Shown here in pieces: positions 1-5,600 of a DNA stretch of 8,526 bases. Both the position numbers and the translations under genes were made by a program. The notes beneath the pieces were generated by a model. The model ran no database searches. It saw nothing but the letters and a program-made list of their open reading frames with translations, and was not told the origin of the DNA. Position 1 is the stretch's first letter; the number at the start of each line of letters is the position of its first letter. The DNA is from CAZBZG01 sp964496245 (GTDB lineage Bacteria > Planctomycetota > SZUA-567). The stretch is from positions 1 through 8,526 of the forward strand of contig CAZBZG010000208.1 of assembly GCA_964496245.1 (NCBI GenBank). The letters run 5' to 3'.

Positions 1-2
1 CC

Positions 3-1313
3 GTGGTCGTGCTGCTCGTGCGGTGGCGGGCGCCGCTCTGCTGGCGGCGCAGAACCGCGGCTCTCCTCGCCGGCGTCCTGTGTGCCGAGCTGGTCCTGGA
101 GCTCCTGGGCTGGCTCGTCTGTATCCCCGGGATCGACACGGCCGAACACATGCCCTACGCGCGCGTCATCTGGACACAGGAGGGGGCCAGCAGCGGCATG
201 ATGAACCGGCACGGCTGGTACAGCCGCTCGTTCCGGGGCAAGACCGAGCAGCGCCTGGTCCTCATCGGCGACAGTTTCGTGGAGGCGCTCCAGGTCGACG
301 TGGACAGGCACATGGGGACCCTGCTGGAGACGCGGCTCAATGGAAATGCGCCCCCGGCGTCTCAGACCGAGGTCCTGGAGATGGGGCTGCTCGCCAGAGG
401 GCCGGCCTACTACCTCGAAATGCTGCGCCACGCGCTCGAACACTACCGGGTCACCGAAGCCGTGGTCTGCGTCTTCCTCGGCAACGACTTCCAGAACAGC
501 CAGCCGGAATGGCAGAAGGTCGACGCATGCAGCCACATCTACTACGATCTGGCCGAGCAGGGGCAGGCGGTGCTCCGGCCCGCATCACGGGCCGAGCAGC
601 AGGGCTTCCGCAAGAGCATGGTGGCGGATATGCGCTCCCCGCTGTGGCAGGGCTACCGCATCCTCAAAACCCACTGCATGCTGCGGCAACTCTGGCATGC
701 GGTCCGGCGGGGATGGAAGCAGCGGGGCCGCGTTCGCGCATCCGGGGGGGAGGATGGGGGCGGGCTGGGATGCGTGGGCCAGACGCCGGATCTGTTCTGG
801 GCCGGCGGCCAGCGGTCGCCGCTGGCCCGACGCACCGAAGCGATCGTGCAGGGCATTCTGGAGCTCTGTCGCCAGGAGGCCCGCGCGCAGGGCGCCGAGC
901 TGTACGTGCTCACCATTCCCTACTTCCCCCCGCGCTTCTACCGCGACAACGAGGGGCGAGACTGGTCCACCCGGCTCGGAGACTACGATCTCCTAGTGCC
1001 GGAGGCGGCGCTGGCCGCATGGGCGGAGCGAGCCGACGTTCCGTTCCGTTCGCTCGCGGAGGCCATGCGGCGCGAGGCCCTCACGGTCGAGGACGTCCGG
1101 GGGCTCTTCTACCACAATGGGTCGGGGCATCTCTCGGCCGACGGCCATGCCTTCGCCGCCCAGCAGATGGCCGCATGGGTGAGGGCCCGGCGCGCTGCCG
1201 GCCGCAAGCCCGTGGCAGAATCAGCCTCCGTTCCCCCGCCTTCTGGCGCGCCTGTGGTTGAGGGAATGGTGTCGCCCGGCCCGCGCGCGAGGGATCGCGC
1301 ACCCCTACAGTAG
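3..1313 (+). CDS. Membrane-anchored SGNH/GDSL-family hydrolase or acyltransferase (5' end possibly incomplete)
   Basis: This reads as an SGNH/GDSL-fold esterase or O-acyltransferase of 436 residues. A basic N-terminus (CWRRR, about 13-17) precedes one hydrophobic segment (about 18-41), so the protein is probably anchored in the inner membrane with the catalytic domain outside. Family blocks appear in order: GDSF with nucleophile Ser91, a block II glycine (ARGP, Gly133), GND with Asn161 (block III), and His376 in GHLSADGH. The Asp usually three residues before the His is absent: residue 373 is Gly, with Asn at 372. Residues 243-258 form a Gly-rich insert, and the tail after about 395 is Pro/Ala-rich and looks unconserved. 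The GTG at 3 is the first visible start, followed by in-frame GTGs at 9 and 18. No ribosome site can be judged at the window edge, so the true start may lie upstream. Such proteins often modify exopolysaccharide or cell-wall glycans, but the substrate here is unknown. Confidence 0.82.
   Translation: MVVLLVRWRAPLCWRRRTAALLAGVLCAELVLELLGWLVCIPGIDTAEHMPYARVIWTQEGASSGMMNRHGWYSRSFRGKTEQRLVLIGDSFVEALQVDVDRHMGTLLETRLNGNAPPASQTEVLEMGLLARGPAYYLEMLRHALEHYRVTEAVVCVFLGNDFQNSQPEWQKVDACSHIYYDLAEQGQAVLRPASRAEQQGFRKSMVADMRSPLWQGYRILKTHCMLRQLWHAVRRGWKQRGRVRASGGEDGGGLGCVGQTPDLFWAGGQRSPLARRTEAIVQGILELCRQEARAQGAELYVLTIPYFPPRFYRDNEGRDWSTRLGDYDLLVPEAALAAWAERADVPFRSLAEAMRREALTVEDVRGLFYHNGSGHLSADGHAFAAQQMAAWVRARRAAGRKPVAESASVPPPSGAPVVEGMVSPGPRARDRAPLQ
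744..769 (+). other. G-quadruplex-capable G-run cluster inside the SGNH gene
   Basis: Four G runs (744-750, 756-760, 762-764, 767-769) are separated by loops of 5, 1 and 2 bases on the coding strand, which fits the usual G3+ loop 1-7 rule. The stretch encodes the Gly-rich insert of the hydrolase, so it may simply reflect glycine codons in a GC-rich genome. Whether it folds in the mRNA is not shown. Confidence 0.4.
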
Positions 1314-2306
1314 TTCGGCGATCTGCACGGCGTTGAGGGCCGCGCCCTTGAGTAGCTGGTCGCCCGCGACCCACAGGTCGAGGCCCCGGCCGTCCGGCTG
1401 GCTGATGTCCCGTCGGATCCGGCCCACGAGCACGTCGTCCTGGCCGGTGGCGTCGAGCGGCTGGGGCGAGCGGTTCGCCTTGCGGTCGTCGAGAATGCGC
1501 ACGCCCGGCGCCTCTTGCAGGAGGTCGATCGCCTCCTGTTCGGAGATGGCGTCGGCGAACGTGAGGTTGATCGCCTCGCAGTGCGCCCGCAGGACCGCGA
1601 CTCGCACGCACGTGGCCGTGACGTGGATGTCCGGCGCGTCGAAGATCTTGCGGGTCTCGTTCACCATCTTCATCTCTTCCTTGTTGTAGCCATTCTCGCC
1701 GATGTCCGAGTCGTGGCTGAAGAGATTCATGGCGATGGGATGCGAGAAGACCTTGGGCTCGTAGGACTGCCCCGCCGCCCAGGCGCGCGTCGCCTCCTCC
1801 AGTTCCTCCATGGCCGGCCGGCCCGCCCCCGATGCGGCCTGGTAGGTGCTCACCACGATCCGCTCGACCGGCTTGGCCTTGTGGAGCGGCCAGACGGGTA
1901 CGTTCATGATGATCGTCGAGCAGTTGGGGTTGGCGATGATGTTCTTGGGCCGGTGCTGGATCGCCTCCGGGTTGACTTCGGGCACCACCAGCGGGCACGC
2001 CGGGTCCATGCGGAACGCCGAGGAATTGTCGACCACGACAGCCCCGGCCGCGGCCGCGGCCGGGCTGAAGATCTTCGACTGGTCGGCTTCTACGGCCATG
2101 AGCGCCAGGTCGATGCCGTCGAACGAATCGGACGTGGTCTCCTGGATGGTCAGCGTCTCTCCCTTGAAGGAGATCTTCTTGCCGGCCGAGCGGGCACTGG
2201 CCAGTACGCGCAGCTCTCCCAGCGGGAAGTCGCGCTTCTCCAGGCAGGTGAGCATCTCTTGTCCCACGGCGCCGGTGACGCCGACGACAGCAACGTTCTT
2301 GGTCAT
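1305..2306 (-). CDS. asd: Aspartate-semialdehyde dehydrogenase
   Basis: This cytoplasmic enzyme (EC 1.2.1.11) reduces aspartyl-4-phosphate with NADPH to aspartate-4-semialdehyde, the branch point to lysine/diaminopimelate, threonine and methionine. The protein is 333 residues, normal for the family. The N-terminal Rossmann nucleotide loop is GVTGAVG (9-15). Catalytic Cys129 lies in NPNCSTI, Gln156 in STYQAASG, the SGAGR motif spans 159-163, Arg235 lies in CVRVAV and His242 in LRAHCE. The common RVPVLRAHSE block reads RVAVLRAHCE here, a Pro-to-Ala and Ser-to-Cys variation around intact catalytic residues. The overall pattern is of the Bacillus/cyanobacterial-like branch rather than the E. coli type. 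The ATG (complement of 2304-2306) has a GGAGGA site at 2316-2321, nine bases upstream. The gene is transcribed alone in this window. It converges with the SGNH gene (9-base overlap at the stops) and diverges from the large exported-protein gene. Confidence 0.97.
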   Translation of the reverse strand: MTKNVAVVGVTGAVGQEMLTCLEKRDFPLGELRVLASARSAGKKISFKGETLTIQETTSDSFDGIDLALMAVEADQSKIFSPAAAAAGAVVVDNSSAFRMDPACPLVVPEVNPEAIQHRPKNIIANPNCSTIIMNVPVWPLHKAKPVERIVVSTYQAASGAGRPAMEELEEATRAWAAGQSYEPKVFSHPIAMNLFSHDSDIGENGYNKEEMKMVNETRKIFDAPDIHVTATCVRVAVLRAHCEAINLTFADAISEQEAIDLLQEAPGVRILDDRKANRSPQPLDATGQDDVLVGRIRRDISQPDGRGLDLWVAGDQLLKGAALNAVQIAELL

Positions 2307-2311
2307 TGGAT

Positions 2312-2323
2312 CCGGTCCTCCGG
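2312..2323 (-). promoter_or_regulatory. asd ribosome-binding site within a CCGG hairpin
   Basis: On the minus strand the bases read CCGG-AGGA-CCGG, so a 4-bp CCGG/CCGG stem can place part of the Shine-Dalgarno core GGAGGA in its loop, six bases before the asd ATG. The ribosome site itself is good and decides the start. The hairpin is short, so its regulatory importance is an inference. Confidence 0.45.
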
Positions 2324-2344
2324 TTCAGTGCGTCCCAGTCTTTG

Positions 2345-2374
2345 GCGTTCGCATCGGAAGCGGATGCGCAACGC
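2345..2374. promoter_or_regulatory. Bulged 11-bp hairpin in the divergent intergenic region
   Basis: GCGTT CGCATC (2345-2355) pairs with GATGCG (2363-2368) and AACGC (2370-2374). This gives 11 base pairs with one bulged base at 2369 and a 7-base loop. No T-tract follows on either strand, so it is not a standard intrinsic terminator. It lies 39-68 bases upstream of the asd ATG and would be in the asd leader if transcription starts upstream of 2374. It could also be the first helix of a plus-strand RNA extending to 2531. Confidence 0.5.
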
Positions 2375-2387
2375 GGCCGCCCCCTTC

Positions 2388-2435
2388 CTCTCACCTTCCG
2401 GTGGGACGCTTTGTGGAGCGGCCTTGAGGTGAGAG
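2388..2435. repeat. 9-bp perfect inverted repeat enclosing a second helix
   Basis: CTCTCACCT (2388-2396) is the exact reverse complement of AGGTGAGAG (2427-2435). Between them 2404-2410 pairs with 2417-2423 with one mismatch around a 6-base loop, so the 48 bases can form a two-helix arm on either strand. The left arm can instead pair locally with 2400-2406 (on the minus strand CACC-GGAA-GGTG, a GNRA-type loop), so two folds compete. It may be an RNA switch, a protein operator or chance in GC-rich DNA. The right arm overlaps the candidate asd -10 box. Confidence 0.5.
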
Positions 2436-2462
2436 CCTACCGGTGCCCCCATGCCTTGTCAA
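2434..2462 (-). promoter_or_regulatory. Candidate sigma70-type promoter for asd
   Basis: On the minus strand an exact TTGACA -35 (2457-2462) is followed after 17 bases by TAGGCT (2434-2439), a weak -10 with three of six consensus bases. Transcription would begin near 2427, giving a leader of about 120 bases. The -35 lies in an odd palindrome, CCTTGTCAAGG (2454-2464), which could serve as an operator. If this is the only promoter, the right arm of the 2388-2435 repeat would fall at or before the start and could act only as DNA. Confidence 0.4.
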
Positions 2463-2488
2463 GGGACCAGGATCGTCTGGTAGGGGGC
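2445..2488 (+). ncRNA. Compact three-way-junction element, candidate structured RNA
   Basis: The whole 44-base stretch can be accounted for by three helices. P1 is GCCCCC (2445-2450) with GGGGGC (2483-2488). P2 is 2454-2457 with 2461-2464, closed by loop GTC. P3 is 2466-2470 with 2477-2481, extended by a G-U pair 2471/2476. Junction strands are only 3, 1 and 1 bases. The plus strand is favoured weakly because its wobble pair becomes an A-C mismatch on the other strand, and because a terminator-like hairpin follows three bases later. I could not match it to a known riboswitch or small RNA, and no convincing plus-strand promoter is visible upstream. It may be chance pairing in GC-rich DNA. Confidence 0.3.
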
Positions 2489-2490
2489 CC

Positions 2491-2531
2491 GGTGGCGCTG
2501 CGATGCCCGGAACCGCCACTCTTTTCTGTTT
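2491..2531 (+). terminator. Terminator-like hairpin with T-rich tail in the divergent intergenic region
   Basis: GGTGGCG (2491-2497) pairs with CGCCACT (2514-2520) as six Watson-Crick pairs plus an outer G-U. The loop is 16 bases. The 3' side runs directly into a T-rich stretch, CTTTTCTGTTT (2521-2531). No such T-tract lies beyond the stem on the minus strand. The loop is larger than in typical intrinsic terminators and the T run is interrupted, so the call is tentative. It is notable because no plus-strand protein gene ends close upstream. Confidence 0.4.
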
Positions 2532-2557
2532 GTCATTTGGCGGAGGAACCCTACCAT
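2530..2557 (+). promoter_or_regulatory. Candidate promoter for the large exported-protein gene
   Basis: TTGTCA (2530-2535, five of six consensus) and TACCAT (2552-2557, four of six) are separated by 16 bases. A start near 2564 would give a leader of about 50 bases before the ATG at 2615. The -35 directly abuts the T-rich tail of the preceding terminator-like hairpin, which would insulate it. Confidence 0.4.
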
Positions 2558-2614
2558 TGCACGGTGGAGCGTGACCGGGAGTCGGAAGGGGAGCCCACGC
2601 GAAAGGACGCATCC

Positions 2615-5600
2615 ATGAACAGACGTGTCGTGGTTCTAGCGCTCGCGGCCGTAGCGCACCTCCTCAGTCCAGAGGGCCATGCGGCCAGCATCTTCCCTGC
2701 AACCGAGGCGGAGGAGGAAGGAGCGCCGCTCGAAACGCTCGATGCCGGCTGGCGGCTCTTTGTGCAGAAGGGTGATCTCGAGGGGGCCGGGGCGCGGTTC
2801 GGCGAGGCTGCGAAGCAGGCGCCCGACCACCCGCTCGTCCTCTTCGCCCAAGCGGCCGTGGCCACCGAAGAGGGACGTTACCGCGAGGCGTTCGAGGCGT
2901 GCGTGCAGGCGCTCCAGGGCCCTGCCTGGGGGCCGTGGACGGAGGTGCTCCTGGTCGACAGCGTGGAGCTCCTGCGTTATGTGGAAGAGCCCGCGCCCCT
3001 GGTCGCGGCGCTGAGCGAACGGCTCGCGCGCGAGGATCTCTCCTGGATGCAGGCCGCTTTGCTGCGCCGTGCGCTCGCCGGGGTCTACGTACGGCTCGGC
3101 CGGACGTCGGACGCCCGCGCCCTTCTCGAGCAGGATGCGTGGGTGCGCGAGTGGCTCGTGATCGGACCGTTCAGCAACCGGGATCGCGCTGGCTTCGGGC
3201 AGGCGTGGGGGCCGGAGGAAGGGCTTCCGAAACTCGATCCCGGCGAGACCTATCCGGGACGGGGCCGGCCGGTCGGCTGGTTTCGCGCCCGCAGCCGGTG
3301 GGATGGGCGGCTCGACCTCTCGGCGGTTCTGCACCCGGGCACGGAGACGCTGGCCTATGCGGCTACGCTGGTGAAGGCGCCTGCGGACACCGATGCCACG
3401 CTCGTACTGGGCGCTGCCGGGGCCGTGGCCGTCTGGGTGAACGGGGAACCGGTCTTCCAGGACGCGACCTACCGCGCAGGGCTTCACCCGTGCCAGACGC
3501 TGCTGGCCGTGACCTTGCGGGAGGGGTGGAACCAGATCGTACTCAAGGCGGCGGCCGAGCGCGATGGGGCCTCCCGTCTGTGCATGCGCGTGCTGCCCGC
3601 AACGCCGGAAGCGCTCGTGCGATCCGGTTCGGCGGCTGTTTTGGCTGAGCCCCTGCCCCTGTCCGTGGACGAGGCGGACCTGGCCGCGTACGAGCCGCCC
3701 GCGGCCGCGCCCGGCCATATCAAAGCCGGCGAAGCTGCGGAGGGCGAAGCCGAGACGGAAGCAGATGGGGAAGGCGACGCGGAAGGCGATCAGGAAGAAG
3801 ACCAGGAAGGGGAGGAATCAGCTGACGGAGAGGCGGACGGCGAGCAGGGGGGGCAACCCGAAGCGGCGGCGGCCGGGCAAGACGGGCGGAAAGCGGACCA
3901 GCCTCCGGCGCCACCCCGTTCATGGGGGGCGCTCGGCTTCTTCGACCAGGAGCTCGCGAATCGTCCCTACAACGCCCTTGCGCTGGTGAGCAAGGCCTAC
4001 CTGCAGATCCACTACGGGCTGGACGATCCGCGCTGGATGCGGACGCGGCCTCTGCTCGCCAAGGCGGCGCGCGCCTGGCCGCGCTTCCCCCTGGCCCAGG
4101 AGCTGGCGAGCGTCGTCCAGCCGGGCGAGAACGAGGCGCGTCAGTTCCTGGAGCGGGCGGCGGCCAGCAGCGAACGCGCTGTCGCCGCCCGGGAACTGCT
4201 TCTGGAGCACCTGCAGAGAGGCGGGTTCTTGCGCCAGGCGGAGGAGGGAGCGCGCGCCCTCCTCGAGCAGCATCCGTCGGCTGCGGCGTGGCGCGTGCTC
4301 GGCAAGGTGGAGGCGTCGCGCGGTTGGAGGCCCGAGGCCCATGCCGCCTTTCAGAAAGCGCTGGCGCGCGCGCCCCGCTGGAGCGCGCTGTATATGGATC
4401 TCGCCGATACCGCTCCCGGCGAGACCGAGACGCTGGCGTCCCTGCGCCGGGGAGAGGAACAGGCCCCGAGCGCCGCGTTGCGCAAGCGTCTGGCCGATCG
4501 CCTTCTGCGCCGCCATGCGTTCGAACAGGCGGCCGCAGCCCTACGGGCCGCTCTCGATGTTGATCCCTTTGACGCCGAAGCCTGGGCGGCCTTGGCCGAT
4601 ACGGAGCGGGCTTGCGGCAAGCTCGATGCGGCAATGGAGGCGGTCGATGCCTCCCTGGAATGGCTTCCCCAATCGCCGGTTCTTCTGGAGAAGCTGGGCC
4701 GGCTCTCTTTGCAGGCCGGCCAGCAGAGCCGGGGGGTCGGCCTGCTCCGCCAGGCGCTCCGGGTGAAGGCGGACAATCCAGCGTTGGCCGAGTACCTCAA
4801 GCAGTTCGAACCCGAACGGACGCGGTTCTACGCGGCACACGACATCGCGTTCGAGACGCTGTCGGGAAAGGAGAAGGGGCCCGAAGACCATCCGCGGCAC
4901 AACAAGGTCGTTCTGCTCGACCAGGGATTCGTCCGGGTGAATCCGAACGGCACCAAGAGCATGATGATCCACTGGGTGGCCAAGGTGCTGCGGCGCGGTG
5001 CTGTTCGGGAGGAGGCGCGGCACAGCATTCCGTACGACCCGGAACGGCAGCGGGTCGAGGTGGTGCGCGCCCGCGTGGTCCAGCCTGACGGCAGCGTGAT
5101 CGAGAACCCGCGCATCCACGACCGTACATACGGGCAGGGCCGCGGTCCGCAAGCCGTCTACACGGGGTCGTACCGGATCAAGACCGTCGAGTTCCCCCAG
5201 GTGAAGGAAGGGTCTATCGTCGACTTCCAGTATACGGTCGAGGACACTCGGGAGAACCTGTACGGGGACGAGTTCGAGGACGCCTTCTTCATCGGCAGCA
5301 CGGATCCCACGATCCGATTCGAATACGCGGCCGATGTGCCAAAGGAGATGGAGCTCCGCACCGGGCAGGCGGGCACCGACCTGGAGCCCGTGGAATCGGC
5401 GCCGGCCGAAGATCGCCGCCTGCTGGTCTGGAAGGCCCGGGATCTGCCCGGCCTGGAGATCGAGCCCCGCATGCCGCCGCGGAGCGAGCTCATCCCCGCG
5501 CTGCGTCTCAGCACGTTCCCGGATTGGGACGCGGTGGCGCGCTCGGTCTGGAATCTCTCCAAGGAGCAATTCGTCCTGCCCGAGGACATCCGCAAGGAGG

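Noticed and set aside
23..1261. 412-codon second plus-strand frame over the SGNH gene
   Set aside because: Composition is Arg/Gly/Ala/Pro-rich with no motifs, while the overlapping frame carries the SGNH blocks.
2040..2065. GC-only repeated GGCCGC stretch
   Set aside because: It encodes the poly-Ala segment of asd (about residues 83-87) and is explained by alanine codon use.
1081..2394. 437-codon minus-strand frame over asd
   Set aside because: Another frame of the same strand encodes asd with all catalytic motifs. This one is a low-complexity Arg/Gly/Pro-rich shadow.
1515..2432. 305-codon plus-strand frame opposite asd
   Set aside because: It is antisense to asd and its regularity mirrors asd codon structure. 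No domain is recognised.
2307..2470. Lysine or SAM-I riboswitch, or SRP RNA, in the asd leader
   Set aside because: A GGAA loop occurs on the minus strand, but the conserved cores of these RNAs as I know them are absent and the length is too short for a lysine riboswitch.
2306..2614. 103-codon N-terminal extension of the exported protein
   Set aside because: It would bury the signal peptide, starts on the asd start codon and crosses both promoters. ATG 2615 has a ribosome site and a proper signal peptide.
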